64,000 nt of DNA, from the NCBI RefSeq assembly GCF_007183175.1, contig NZ_AP019807.1:2028001-2092000 (forward strand), in the 5' to 3' direction. The notes beneath the pieces were generated by a model. It saw only the letters and a list, made by a program, of their open reading frames with translations. It was not told the DNA's origin and did not search any database. The DNA is from Microbulbifer sp. GL-2. Its GTDB lineage: Bacteria; Pseudomonadota; Gammaproteobacteria; Pseudomonadales; Cellvibrionaceae. Positions 44,780-54,571 of this stretch are shown here, piece after piece. The stretch's first letter is position 1. Each line of letters begins with the position of its first letter. The translations under genes and the position numbers were made by a program.

Positions 44780-45652
44780 CTATTTGTTCTTTTGGGGGGC
44801 ATTAACCAGCCCCTCCTCAATGTCTCGCTTGTCCAATTTGTGATACTTCTTTTTGATTTTTTTGATATCTACGCTAGGTGCTGGGAAGTGCATTTTTAGT
44901 GCTTCCATGGCATCAGCAACAATGGATGCTACAGCAAGGTTTCGAAACCACTTGTGATTGGCTGGGATAACAAACCAGGGTGCATATGAGGTGCTGCATT
45001 TACTTAGAGCATCTTCAAATGCGCTGGTATAGGAATCCCAATAACCAGCTTCTGTGTAATCACTCTCACTGATTTTCCAGTGTCTGGTGGGATCATCAAT
45101 TCGTTGTTTAAAACGCTTAAGTTGTTCATCTGCATCAATGTGCAGAAAGAATTTCAGGATCAGGGTGCCGTGATCAGACAACAACTTCTCGAAGTGGTTG
45201 ATATGCTCATAGCGTTTGGACCATACCCGCTTGGGTGCCATACTGTGTACCCGTTGAATCAGGACATCCTCATAGTGAGAGCGGTTAAAAATTGCAACGT
45301 GACCCTGAGCGGGTGTAACTTTATGGCAGCGCCAGAGGAAATCATGAGCGGATTCCTCTTTAGAGGGTTGCTTGAAACTGGTAACACTGCAACCTTGGGG
45401 GTTCATAGCGCCAAGTACATGGTTGATAGTGCCATCCTTGCCGGCGGCGTCCCGCCCCTGCAGGCAAATCAGTAATGAGTGCTTGTGCTCTGCATACATC
45501 AAGTACTGCTGATCGTGGATCCTTTCATCAAGCTTTTTTATAATCGGATCGGTCTCCTCTCGATTTTTGTAGCAATCCTTGAATCCGGGGTCTATTTTAT
45601 CAAGCTTTACCTTGCTGCCGGGCTTAACTTGGAAGGCTTCGAAACAATTCAT
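44780..45652 (-). CDS. Polyphosphate kinase 2 family (PPK2)
   Basis: A 290-residue PPK2-family phosphotransferase. The Walker A motif GRDAAGKDG is at 66-74, the lid-type NRSHYEDVLIQRVH and an arginine-rich R-F-K-Q-R-I-D-D-P segment follow, as in PPK2 enzymes that use polyphosphate to phosphorylate AMP/ADP or nucleoside diphosphates. The subclass is not decided by eye. No signal peptide, so cytosolic. It starts 39 bases after the end of the P-type ATPase gene on the same strand, so the two are probably co-transcribed. Such an operon could couple polyphosphate-derived ATP with proton pumping; that link is inference. Confidence 0.87.
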   Translation of the reverse strand: MNCFEAFQVKPGSKVKLDKIDPGFKDCYKNREETDPIIKKLDERIHDQQYLMYAEHKHSLLICLQGRDAAGKDGTINHVLGAMNPQGCSVTSFKQPSKEESAHDFLWRCHKVTPAQGHVAIFNRSHYEDVLIQRVHSMAPKRVWSKRYEHINHFEKLLSDHGTLILKFFLHIDADEQLKRFKQRIDDPTRHWKISESDYTEAGYWDSYTSAFEDALSKCSTSYAPWFVIPANHKWFRNLAVASIVADAMEALKMHFPAPSVDIKKIKKKYHKLDKRDIEEGLVNAPQKNK

Positions 45653-45691
45653 GGTTTAGGTCATCAATGGATAGGAAAAATTTCTGTATCT

Positions 45692-48229
45692 TCAGATATC
45701 CTCAAGGCGACGGTAGAGTAACTTCTTTACCAAGTCCAGAGCGAACATCCAGACGATCATATACAGCCACACCAGGCCGATAATACTCCAGGGAATGGCG
45801 GGAACCAGCCAACCAAATCCACACATTAGCACCGTTAAAATCTGAGTGCCGACAATCGCGAGAAATAATTTCATTGCAGGTAAGGGTTTTGCAAAGAAAG
45901 ATTTTCGTGAGCGCACTACAAATAACAGTAAGTGACCTCCAGCGACAATCTGTAAGAAAATAATAGTCTGTATTTGTTCTTTAGTGAGAGATATCCAGGC
46001 CTGCCACTGACTATTCTGCAGCCACTCCATGCCGATCAAAAGAAGCCCCATTGTCTGTGTAATGGAGAATAGACCGATGATCGTTGAGCCCAGTAAGAGG
46101 TCGCGCATCTCCCAGTGCACAGGCTCTTTAGGCAGTAAGGTATTATCGTAAGCGATGGTCATAATCGGAATATCGTCCAGTAAGGCAACGAGTACGATCA
46201 TGACCGGGGTAAGGGGAGAAAAGCCAAAGAGTATGGTGGCGAAAACTACAACAACCATAATATCGAGGGTCATGGAGACCCGAAAAAGCACGTAATTAAT
46301 AATACGTTCGAATATTTTTCGTGCTTCATCAATGGCATCGACAACGGTAGATAGGCCTGGTGCAGTAAGAATGATAGCGGCTGCAGCACGGGCAGCATCA
46401 GTGGCGCCACTGACAGCAATTCCGCAGTCGGCCTGTTTGAGAGCGGGTGCATCGTTTACCCCATCTCCGGTCATGGCAACTTGATGGCCACGACCCTGCA
46501 GGGCTTTGACAATCGCATATTTGTGTTCTGGAAATACCCTGCCAAAGCCATCGGCACGTTCAACACAGTCGATAACTTCTTTTGGTAGATGCTCTAAATT
46601 TTCCGACTGACTGAACACATCCCCCGCTGCAAAGATATTCTGCCCGATACCCACCTGGGAGGCGATTTCCTTGCCGATGGCAACATCATCGCCGGTAATC
46701 ATTTTAACCTGCAACCCGTGTTCCCGCGCCCGGCTAATTGTCTGTTTGGAGTCATCCCGCGGGGGGTCCTCCAGTGACAGGATTCCCAGAAAAGACCATT
46801 CTTTACTGTTATTACTTCGAGCTACGCCCAGAGATCGAAGGCCATGGGAAGCAAGCTCCTGAACACAGACTTTGGCTTTTTCTTCGCTGTTACCACTGAG
46901 TTTACACAATGCCATAATTGCCTGGGGTGCACCTTTACAAAATGACAAGTCACTCCCCTTTTCGTCCGATACCAGTGCCTGGGCACGCTTGGTTACTGGA
47001 TCAAAGGGGGTGAACTCCTTTAAATGGAAATGCCGGAGTTTTTCTTTATCCTTGAGGCCGGCAAAAATTGCCTGGTCTATGGGGTCGCTGGAGCCGGTTT
47101 CAGAGGCGAGGGCGGCAGCCAGGATAAGCTCTTCACTGTCTCCTGCCTTGAATAGTTTCGGGTTGTGCAAGCTCAGCTGATTCTTGGTTAGGGTGCCAGT
47201 TTTGTCTGAGCAAAGGATATCGACCCCTGCCAGCTCCTCAATAGACTCCAGTCGAGAGACGATAGCTTTTTTACGCGACAATGCCAGTGCCCCAAGGGCA
47301 TTGGTGACGGTGATAACCGAAGGCATGGCCACGGGAATAGAGGCTATAAGCAGCACCAGTACCGTGCGTAAAATATTAATAACATCTGACCAGTGCCAGC
47401 TGGGCGCTGTCACTATATCCCGATAGAGTTGAGTGCCGACCAGTAATAGCGCCAGTATCAGACAGAGCACAATTAGGAAATCGCCAATATGGGTGACGGC
47501 TTTTTGTGAGTGAGAGGCTTCCAGGCCTGCGCCAGCTACTAATTTTGCTGTACGTCCAAAAAACGTGTTGCGTCCGGTGCCGATAGTGACGGCGATCATC
47601 TCTCCACGTTTGGCGATGCTGCTTGAATAGCCGATATCTCCCACTTTCTTACTAACTGGGAGGGACTCACCAGTGAGGGCGGCCTGGTCGATGCTGATAG
47701 ATTTACCATCAATAAAGCGCACATCAGCGGGTACTACCTGGCCGAGCTTAATACGCAGTATATCGCCAGGCACGACATCGGCTGCGGCGATAGTTTGGTA
47801 TTTACTATCGCGCAGAACCTCTGCCTGTGGCGCCATACTGGCCTTTAGTGCCGCGAGGGCATTGGAGGCTTTATGTTCCTGCCAAAAGCCGGCGATGGCA
47901 TTGTAGAGAAGTAGTGCCATGATAATGGCAAAGTCTGGCCAGTGACCAATAAGGGCAGATAGTAAGGCGGCTGCTTCGATCATCCAGGGAATAGGGCCCC
48001 AGAAAAAATGTAGGAATTTCAGCAGTGCGCTCTGTTCTTTTTCCTGAATGGTATTTGGCCCGTACTGTTCGAGGCGTACCTTTGCCTCGGTCAGGCTAAG
48101 ACCTTTCGGAGAGGTTTTAAGCGCAGAATAGACGGCAGAGAGTGCTGCCTTTTGCAAGTCCACCCGGCCGTCCTCCGGGCTTGCTTCCGAGATGTAAGCA
48201 GTTTGAATTTTTGACCCAGATTTCGGCAC
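45692..48229 (-). CDS. P-type H+-ATPase (P3A, plasma-membrane type)
   Basis: An 845-residue P-type ATPase. Phosphorylated Asp342 lies in CSDKTGTLT, the TGES loop is at 186-189, and the nucleotide/hinge motif MTGDGVNDAP is present. The P3A class is suggested by the N-terminal GLSLTEAKVRLEQYGPN, IPVAMPSV in helix 4 and the terminal helices. Such pumps export protons at the expense of ATP. They are common in plants, fungi and some bacteria and archaea, less so in this group. GTG start with GGAA upstream. It is followed closely by PPK2. A role in acid stress or membrane potential is likely. Confidence 0.92.
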   Translation of the reverse strand: MPKSGSKIQTAYISEASPEDGRVDLQKAALSAVYSALKTSPKGLSLTEAKVRLEQYGPNTIQEKEQSALLKFLHFFWGPIPWMIEAAALLSALIGHWPDFAIIMALLLYNAIAGFWQEHKASNALAALKASMAPQAEVLRDSKYQTIAAADVVPGDILRIKLGQVVPADVRFIDGKSISIDQAALTGESLPVSKKVGDIGYSSSIAKRGEMIAVTIGTGRNTFFGRTAKLVAGAGLEASHSQKAVTHIGDFLIVLCLILALLLVGTQLYRDIVTAPSWHWSDVINILRTVLVLLIASIPVAMPSVITVTNALGALALSRKKAIVSRLESIEELAGVDILCSDKTGTLTKNQLSLHNPKLFKAGDSEELILAAALASETGSSDPIDQAIFAGLKDKEKLRHFHLKEFTPFDPVTKRAQALVSDEKGSDLSFCKGAPQAIMALCKLSGNSEEKAKVCVQELASHGLRSLGVARSNNSKEWSFLGILSLEDPPRDDSKQTISRAREHGLQVKMITGDDVAIGKEIASQVGIGQNIFAAGDVFSQSENLEHLPKEVIDCVERADGFGRVFPEHKYAIVKALQGRGHQVAMTGDGVNDAPALKQADCGIAVSGATDAARAAAAIILTAPGLSTVVDAIDEARKIFERIINYVLFRVSMTLDIMVVVVFATILFGFSPLTPVMIVLVALLDDIPIMTIAYDNTLLPKEPVHWEMRDLLLGSTIIGLFSITQTMGLLLIGMEWLQNSQWQAWISLTKEQIQTIIFLQIVAGGHLLLFVVRSRKSFFAKPLPAMKLFLAIVGTQILTVLMCGFGWLVPAIPWSIIGLVWLYMIVWMFALDLVKKLLYRRLEDI

Positions 48230-48408
48230 GGGAATATTCCGTTTGATCGCGAGTTTGTATCGCTACTCCAGTCACTGAAACAGCTGTGATAAACCGAACT
48301 TCTGTAACTATATAATTTAGCAGCATGCGCCAAGCGGAATGTTGCAAGAACTGTCTATAGAGTTTTTCAGATAAAAATTAAATATTAATGTTGATTATTT
48401 TTGATTTA

Positions 48409-48432
48409 TAAAAAAGCCGGCACTGGGCCGGC
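48409..48432 (-). terminator. Terminator after the GH13 alpha-glucosidase
   Basis: GCCGGC (48416-48421) pairs with GCCGGC (48427-48432); on the minus strand the stem is followed by TTTTTT. It ends the alpha-glucosidase transcript, 140 bases past its stop. Confidence 0.75.
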
Positions 48433-48570
48433 GAGGAAGCAGACGTCGAAAGGATAAGATGACGTTGCAGAGACACAGAAAAAGCAACACTGAATACCTG
48501 GGAGAGGTGATGTTATTTTTCTGAAAGTATTGACCTGCGGCAGGAGCCGCTGGCCGTATTAACTATCTGT

Positions 48571-50220
48571 TTATGACGGATTCTTTGCCCGGCGTAGTAC
48601 ACAGGCTTCTGCGGGGGCCAGGTTCAGGGTATCTTCGTTGTACTCATTGCCAAACAGGTTCGGGGTGATGTTCTCGGCACCGGCAAATTCCTGGGGCAGG
48701 CTGTACAGTTCATTGGTCTTACCCAGGTTGAGGGCGATCAAGAACTCCTCATCTGCAGTGCGACGTGTAAATACCATTAACTCATTGCCTGTGTCGATCA
48801 CTTTCTGTTCCGCTGTTGCCAGACTTACTGGTAGTTTGCGGTGCCATTCGATTAGGGCGCGGAACTGGTTGAGCATGGAGTTTTGGCTATCTTCCTGAGC
48901 ACTGACAGCACGGCTTTGGTGTTCTTCTGGTATTGGCAGCCAGGGCTTGCTGGTGGAGAATCCGGCACTTTGTCCACCCTCGTGTAGCCAGGGCATGGGT
49001 GTGCGGCAACCGTCACGGCCTTTAAATTCGGGCCATAAGTTGATGCCATAGGGGTCTACCAGATCCTCAAACGCAATATCGGCTTCTGGCAGGCCGAGTT
49101 CTTCGCCCTGGTACAGGCAGACACTCCCACGCAGGGTCAGTTGCATCAATAGGAATAACGGCGCGCGTGCATGGGCCAGGTCATCACTGAAGCCCTTGTT
49201 CCATCGGCTTATGGAACGGGGTACATCGTGATTGCTGATGGACCAGCAGGGCCACCCTTGCTCTATGACTTCACGATTTTTCTCCAGGGTTTCGCGTAGA
49301 AAGCCGGCAGAGCAGTCTTCGGTCAACAGATCGAAGGAGTAGGCCATATTCAGGCGTTTTTCCGTAGTGTATTCGGCCATGATTTTATGGGTGTTATCAT
49401 CGCCCACTTCGCCTACGGTTACTGCGCCAGGATACTGGTCCATTAGTTGACGCACGCGCTGTAAAAACACCAGGTTTTCCGGCTGGGATTTGTCATTTCT
49501 GTGCCACTGATAATCGTAGTGGTTTACTGGTGGCAGTCCTTTCTCATCCAGCTTGAGTGAGCGTGGAGGATTATCACTGAGGGCTTGCTGGTGGAAAATA
49601 AAATTCACTGCATCCAGGCGGAAACCATCTACACCGCGGTCCAGCCAGAATTTCATATCGGCCAGCAGTTGTTCCTGTACTTCCGGGTTGTGCACATTGA
49701 GGTCCGGCTGCTCTTTGAGGAAGTTGGCCAGGTAATATTGGCGTCGGCGGGTGCACCAGCGCCAGGAGCCACCACCAAATACAGATACCCAGTTGTTTGG
49801 CGGATTGCCATCGGCTTTTGGGTTCTGCCATATATACCAGTCCGCTTTAGGGTTATCACGGCTGGAACGACTTTCTTCGAACCAGGAATGCTGGTCTGAT
49901 GTGTGGCTCAGAATCTGATCGATAATAATTTTAAGGCCGCGTTTGTGTGCGGCTTCAATCAGTAGGTCAAAATCCTGTAGCTGGCCAAAAATCGGATCCA
50001 CATCGCGGTAGTCCGCTACGTCGTAGCCGAAATCCACCATAGGGGATTTAAAGAAGGGCGAAATCCAGATGGCATCCACGCCAAGAGATTTCACGTAATC
50101 CAGCTTTTGCGTAATACCGGGGATGTCGCCGATACCATCGCCATTGGCATCGCAGAAACTGCGGGGGTAGATCTGGTAAATAACGCTGTTGCGCCACCAC
50201 TCGGTGCTGTTGCCGGTCAT
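48571..50220 (-). CDS. Cytosolic alpha-glucosidase/oligo-glucosidase (GH13_23-like)
   Basis: A 549-residue GH13 enzyme without signal peptide. Motifs are VIYQIYPRSFCDANGDG, region I DQILSH (101-106), nucleophile Asp203 in GFRLDAVNF, acid/base Glu271 in VGEVGDD and Asp332 in ISNHDVPR. The signature of the alpha-glucosidase group (GH13_23/17), with a calcium-type DANGDGIGD loop at 24-32, is clear. It should hydrolyse maltose and maltodextrins to glucose in the cytosol, feeding glucokinase. An exact MalT box lies about 90 bases upstream. It precedes malT on the same strand but about 260 bases apart, so it is probably a separate unit. Confidence 0.9.
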   Translation of the reverse strand: MTGNSTEWWRNSVIYQIYPRSFCDANGDGIGDIPGITQKLDYVKSLGVDAIWISPFFKSPMVDFGYDVADYRDVDPIFGQLQDFDLLIEAAHKRGLKIIIDQILSHTSDQHSWFEESRSSRDNPKADWYIWQNPKADGNPPNNWVSVFGGGSWRWCTRRRQYYLANFLKEQPDLNVHNPEVQEQLLADMKFWLDRGVDGFRLDAVNFIFHQQALSDNPPRSLKLDEKGLPPVNHYDYQWHRNDKSQPENLVFLQRVRQLMDQYPGAVTVGEVGDDNTHKIMAEYTTEKRLNMAYSFDLLTEDCSAGFLRETLEKNREVIEQGWPCWSISNHDVPRSISRWNKGFSDDLAHARAPLFLLMQLTLRGSVCLYQGEELGLPEADIAFEDLVDPYGINLWPEFKGRDGCRTPMPWLHEGGQSAGFSTSKPWLPIPEEHQSRAVSAQEDSQNSMLNQFRALIEWHRKLPVSLATAEQKVIDTGNELMVFTRRTADEEFLIALNLGKTNELYSLPQEFAGAENITPNLFGNEYNEDTLNLAPAEACVLRRAKNPS

Positions 50221-50309
50221 GGATTACTGCCTTGTTTCATTATTCGAAGCGTGGGACAAGGCCCACCCTGGAAAGATGCACTGAGTATGGAGGAGGTGCA
50301 GGCGGGCTT

Positions 50310-50332
50310 CCTCCTCCCCGTGGAGGGGGGGA
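50310..50332. promoter_or_regulatory. Candidate MalT operator upstream of alpha-glucosidase
   Basis: CCTCCTCCCC on the plus strand (50310-50319) is GGGGAGGAGG on the minus strand, an exact match to the E. coli MalT box GGGGAKGAGG. An opposing GGAGGGGGGGAG follows at 50322-50333, and a further GGAGGAGG at 50289-50296. On the minus strand CATACT lies 20 bases downstream (50289-50284). The gene start is about 90 bases away. Confidence 0.7.
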
Positions 50333-50483
50333 GAGACCGAGAGTACCGATTTAACTGTAGGCGCAGTCCCTCTACTGTGAAAAGCATTGGGTATTTTGAG
50401 AAAGTTGAGCTAACTCGGAGAGCGATTACCCGGGAAAAGCGGGGTGCGAGTAGCTGAAGCACATCCCTGTGCCATGGCTGGAT

Positions 50484-53198
50484 TCAGGGGCGGTCCTGCA
50501 CAGAGCGCAGCATCTGTTCGGCCAAGGCAATTGCCTCCTGGCGGTCCTTTACATCCAGTTTTTGATAGAGGCTGCGGATATGGGTTTTGATAGTGCTGGG
50601 CGCGACCTTGAAGTGGCGCGCGATGCGTTCGTTCGATAGGCCTGAGTGGATGGCGTTCAGTACCTGCCACTCCCTTGGCGTGAGGGGAGAGTGGCGCAGG
50701 AAGTCCGGTACCGCGTCACTGGCGAGAATCTCCCGGATGATGGTGTCATCCAGCTCTATACGTATGCCACCGTCCAGTTCAGGCTGTTGCTGGGTTACCC
50801 GGATCAGCTCCTGAGCCTTGGCTGATTCAGCCTCACCCAGACCCTGCTCCAGGGCGGTCTTTAAAATAACGATCAAGGGCTTGCCTATCTGCAGGAAGCT
50901 GGCGCGGAAGTCCCGCCCAGCCGCTAAACGCAGTGCCTCGGTGATCGCCTCCACAGCCTGGACATGCTGCTCTCGCAACCATAACAAATGGGACTCCAGT
51001 ACGCGGTTGCGCAGGCGGTCGGTTACTAGGCCGCACTCCCCGGCCACCTGTTGAAAGCGACTTAACAAGCGGTTGGCATCGGACCAGCGATGCAGTTCAA
51101 TCAACGCGCGTACATGGTTGCGTCCGTGACATTGCTCAAAGTGATTACTGGGCCTATCCGCTACCGGTTCGGCCTGCTCCAACCAGGTGGCAACAGCCTG
51201 CTGGTTGCCCAGTGCGCGCCAGGTGCGGATACGCGCGGCGTCGGCATTGGCAATCCAGTCGCGGTGGTAACGCTCGTCGGAGAGCAGGCGCTCGATGCGA
51301 TTCAACCACTCCAGGGATTCCTCTTTTTCCCCTCGAGCCTGGGCAATTTTCAATAACAGGGTGTACTCCGGCAGCAGCCAGTGTTCGCCCACTTTACGAT
51401 TGATCTGCATCCCGCGGCGGGCGGAGCGCTCTGCGCCTTCCAGATCGCCGCGCTCCCACTGTAGCTGGCCACGCAGACGGCAGACAAACTCGGAAATTGG
51501 CAGGGTGGAGAAGTGGTGCTTTTGTACCAGGTTGTACACCTTCTCCTGTAGCGATGCAGACTTTTTCAAAAGCCCCTGGGCGAAAGCGATCTCGGTCTGC
51601 TGGCAGATAGCCCAGGCGGCGCTGGGAATATCTTTCTCGGCAATGGCGAGGGCCTCCACTTCCTGCATATGGGTGCTGGCCTGCTCCAGGGCACCGAGGC
51701 AGAAACTGGTCTCGCCGGTGACCAACAGGGCGGAAATGCGCTCCCCCAGTTGATCGCTGTGCAACAGTCCTAGAGCCTCTTCAGCATATTCTTTAGCCTG
51801 CAGCGTCTGGCCGCGGGCGATAGCGACCTGGGCGCGCATAGTGGCAAAGGCGCCTTCATACTGGCGCCATTGTTGTGAGTCCTGACGCTGCAGCCAGCTC
51901 TCGGCGGCAGCCAGGTTTTTTTCGCATTGATCGTATTCAAAATTCTCTCGCGCCATTTTGGCTGAGAGCAGGGTAAATCGCGCACTATGCTGCAGCTCTT
52001 CGGCACCGAGCCACTCCAGGCAGTCGCGCAGCAAGCGGGACTGGCCGCCGCGTAATAGCTGTTCGCCCTGAGTATCCAGCAGCTGGCGCAGGCGCTGGCG
52101 ATCACCGCCAGCGAGGGCGTGGCGCAGGGCCTCGACCGGCTGGCCCAGCACTTGCCAGGTGTCACAGGCGATACTGTGCAACTCCAGCACCTGATTCCGG
52201 TTATTCAACTGGCGCTGCAGGAAGCGTGCAAATACCGGGTGGAACCTGAACCACTGGCGGCTGGAGTCCTGTGCCTGCAGGAAGAGTCCGCGTCGTGCGG
52301 CCTCCTCCAGCAACTGTTGACCATCGTCACAGCCACTGAGGCGTTCTGCCAGTTGGGCGTTTACACGGGTCAGAATCGAAGTACGTGCTAGCAGGTCGCG
52401 CAGCTGAGGCTCCAGTCGTTCCAGCACTTCCTCGGCGAGATAATCGAGAATATGGCTGTGGCCTTGTTCCAGTTCGGCCAGATAGCGGTCAACCTCTTCG
52501 CGATCGCGTACAGAGAGGGTAAATAGCTGCACTGCTGGCGGCCAGCCCTCGCTTAAATGCTGCAGTTGAGCAGCGCGGTCGGCATCCAGGGTGAATGGCA
52601 GTCGCTGTTTGAGAAGTTGTGCGATTTCTCCGGTATTTAGGGCCAGCGCATCGCTGCCCAACTCCAGCAGACGCCCCTGAACGCGCAATGTTGCAAGCCC
52701 CAGGGGCGGCTGACTGCGGCTGGTGAGTACTATGCCGACACCGGCTGGGGCGTGACGTAGTAGAAAGCGTGTGGTGTCGTGTACGGCCTGGTTATCAATC
52801 TGGTGGTAGTCGTCCAGCACTATGCGCAGTTCGCTGGGCAGGGCGCGTAACTCGGCCAGTAGGTGGCTGACCACGGAGGCCGGGTCCGGGCATTGGGGAG
52901 CAGTCAGCAGTTGGTAAGTCTGGGGTACACCGTTGCCTGTGGCGCGATGCACGCTTTCCACCAGATAGCGACAGAACTGGCTCGGCTCGTTGTCACTGGC
53001 ATCCAGGGTATACCAGGCCACCGGGTTATCCTGATTCGATGCCCAGGAGGTGACCAGTGTGGTTTTGCCATAGCCCGCGGGTGCCGTCACCAGCAGCAAC
53101 TGGTCGCTGTGGCAGTCGTTGAGTAACGACAGCAGGCGAGGGCGCGCCAGGGTGTGCTCGGGGCAGTCCGGCAAACTGTATTTCGAGGTTAATAGCAT
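50484..53198 (-). CDS. malT: MalT-type LuxR-family activator
   Basis: A 904-residue regulator, the same size as E. coli MalT (901). ATG 53198 is chosen because the N-terminus then aligns with MalT (SKYSLPD..EHTLARPRLLSLL); a TTG 42 bases earlier is less likely. It has a STAND-type ATPase with Walker A at about 39-47 (APAGYGKTT), Walker B LRIVLDDYHQID, a TPR-rich middle and a C-terminal LuxR helix-turn-helix (PLTPREWQVLNAIHSGLS, RHFKVAPSTIKTHIRSLYQ). MalT is activated by maltotriose and ATP and binds GGGGAKGAGG boxes. Such boxes lie upstream of several genes in this window, and it is the most likely regulator of all of them. It lies next to the alpha-glucosidase gene it should control. Confidence 0.9.
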   Translation of the reverse strand: MLLTSKYSLPDCPEHTLARPRLLSLLNDCHSDQLLLVTAPAGYGKTTLVTSWASNQDNPVAWYTLDASDNEPSQFCRYLVESVHRATGNGVPQTYQLLTAPQCPDPASVVSHLLAELRALPSELRIVLDDYHQIDNQAVHDTTRFLLRHAPAGVGIVLTSRSQPPLGLATLRVQGRLLELGSDALALNTGEIAQLLKQRLPFTLDADRAAQLQHLSEGWPPAVQLFTLSVRDREEVDRYLAELEQGHSHILDYLAEEVLERLEPQLRDLLARTSILTRVNAQLAERLSGCDDGQQLLEEAARRGLFLQAQDSSRQWFRFHPVFARFLQRQLNNRNQVLELHSIACDTWQVLGQPVEALRHALAGGDRQRLRQLLDTQGEQLLRGGQSRLLRDCLEWLGAEELQHSARFTLLSAKMARENFEYDQCEKNLAAAESWLQRQDSQQWRQYEGAFATMRAQVAIARGQTLQAKEYAEEALGLLHSDQLGERISALLVTGETSFCLGALEQASTHMQEVEALAIAEKDIPSAAWAICQQTEIAFAQGLLKKSASLQEKVYNLVQKHHFSTLPISEFVCRLRGQLQWERGDLEGAERSARRGMQINRKVGEHWLLPEYTLLLKIAQARGEKEESLEWLNRIERLLSDERYHRDWIANADAARIRTWRALGNQQAVATWLEQAEPVADRPSNHFEQCHGRNHVRALIELHRWSDANRLLSRFQQVAGECGLVTDRLRNRVLESHLLWLREQHVQAVEAITEALRLAAGRDFRASFLQIGKPLIVILKTALEQGLGEAESAKAQELIRVTQQQPELDGGIRIELDDTIIREILASDAVPDFLRHSPLTPREWQVLNAIHSGLSNERIARHFKVAPSTIKTHIRSLYQKLDVKDRQEAIALAEQMLRSVQDRP

Positions 53199-53634
53199 CG
53201 CTGCGGGCGGGATCGCTTTAAACGTCTGATTTTTGTACAAACCGTATTATGCACCAGGAGAGCGATAATGTGACAGCGTTGCGACAAGCAGGGCGGGAAC
53301 ACAATTGGTAGATTTGCTTCGATTAAGGCTGGCGTGGACTTTGCTTTGGACAGTATATTACCGAGGAGACAAATCGGTCACATCGATCCATAGGGTGGCT
53401 GCCGGCAGGGGCACGTCCCTGTGCCCCCTTACCCCGGCGAGCAAATAGGTCCATCCGACCCTTTGATCGCCCTTTGGCGCAAAGTCAATCCGGCAAATTG
53501 AGCAGTCTTCCTGACAGTTTCTATTCAGATTGCCGTGGTACGCGAGAAGTTTTTACGCGGCGGATCCAGTTCGGATCACTGCTGCTTGCGAGGACCTGGT
53601 GCCAATTCAACAACAATAATAAGAAGAGGCAATT
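53199..53634. other. malT upstream region with a G/C hairpin
   Basis: About 435 bases between the divergent malT and hydrolase genes. A perfect hairpin GGGGCAC / GTGCCCC (53408-53414 with 53421-53427) lies in the middle. No GGAKGA box is seen here, so malT is probably not autoregulated through the same motif. Ribosome site AAGAGG precedes the next gene. Confidence 0.5.
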
Positions 53635-54528
53635 ATGGTAGATATTGTAGTCCTGGCCGCCGCCGGAGCAGGAACGGCAAATAGGGAGTTTGCGGAACCG
53701 TTGTTCTCGGCCTTAAAAGTAGCCTTGGGTGATGACTGGTCGCGCCTATATTGCGACACTCTGCCCGCATTGGAGTCTCTGACGGGGAATGTGGATCGTG
53801 TATTCCAGAGCATGTGCAAGGGCGAGATGGATTACCTGCGCGCGCGCAAATTCCTGCTTAGTGGTATAGCCCTGGGCGCGGCGCAACTGGGAGATCTCCA
53901 GCAGCGTGATGGTGCCTATGAGAGAGTTCAGGGTGCGATTTACCGTGTGCTGCAAAAGGCTGCGGTGGAGGCCGGTGAGCGTACCCCGGTGGTGTTATTG
54001 AGCCACTCACTTGGGTGTATCAATCTTTCCAATTACCTCTGGGATGCCCAGAGGTCGAGTGTCAGTCATGGAATCTGGCGTGATGGAGGCCCCGGTGGAG
54101 TCCGTAAGGGCTCCGCGCGTGAGCGCTTTCTGCGACTGAAGACTCTGAGTTACTGGTATACCCTCGGCGCCAACAATCCACTCTGGTGCGCTGGCAGAGC
54201 GCGCGAGCAGATCCAGGCAGTGACCGCTGACTCCCGCGGCTATCGATTCCGTTGGAAAAACTTCTACCATCCGGATGACCTGTTTGGCTGGCCCCTGAAA
54301 CCCCTGAGCCCAACTTACAATCATGCGGTGTTCAAGGATTATGAGACGCGTCCACTGGATGATCACCAAGTTAATGTGTCTGGCCCACAAGTGCTTCCAC
54401 CAGAGGATTACTGGAGTAACGGGATGGTGCTGGAACAATTGCTCGAAGACTTACATGCACTACTGAAAAACGGGCACCAAGGAGGCTCTGCGCCTGTACA
54501 GCGATCTCAGCGGACACTCGCGGTATAA
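53635..54528 (+). CDS. Alpha/beta-hydrolase-like protein, family unassigned
   Basis: A 297-residue protein without signal peptide. The core LLSHSLGCINLSNYLWD (about residues 121-137) has the G/S-x-S-x-G nucleophile elbow (SHSLG), and VVLAAAGAGTAN at the N-terminus could be the oxyanion loop. Downstream NFYHPDDLFGWPLKPLSPTY may carry the catalytic Asp, and LDDHQVNVSG a late His. It may therefore be a lipase/esterase-like hydrolase. No characterised family is recognised. It lies 43 bases before an MBL hydrolase gene in the same direction. Confidence 0.7.
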   Translation: MVDIVVLAAAGAGTANREFAEPLFSALKVALGDDWSRLYCDTLPALESLTGNVDRVFQSMCKGEMDYLRARKFLLSGIALGAAQLGDLQQRDGAYERVQGAIYRVLQKAAVEAGERTPVVLLSHSLGCINLSNYLWDAQRSSVSHGIWRDGGPGGVRKGSARERFLRLKTLSYWYTLGANNPLWCAGRAREQIQAVTADSRGYRFRWKNFYHPDDLFGWPLKPLSPTYNHAVFKDYETRPLDDHQVNVSGPQVLPPEDYWSNGMVLEQLLEDLHALLKNGHQGGSAPVQRSQRTLAV

Positions 54529-54571
54529 TCCCGGGCTACTGCAATTGGTCCATAAAGGATGGGTCTCATCT

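Noticed and set aside
53408..53427. G/C hairpin upstream of malT considered as a MalT operator
   Set aside because: It lacks the GGAKGA core, so it is only noted as a hairpin.
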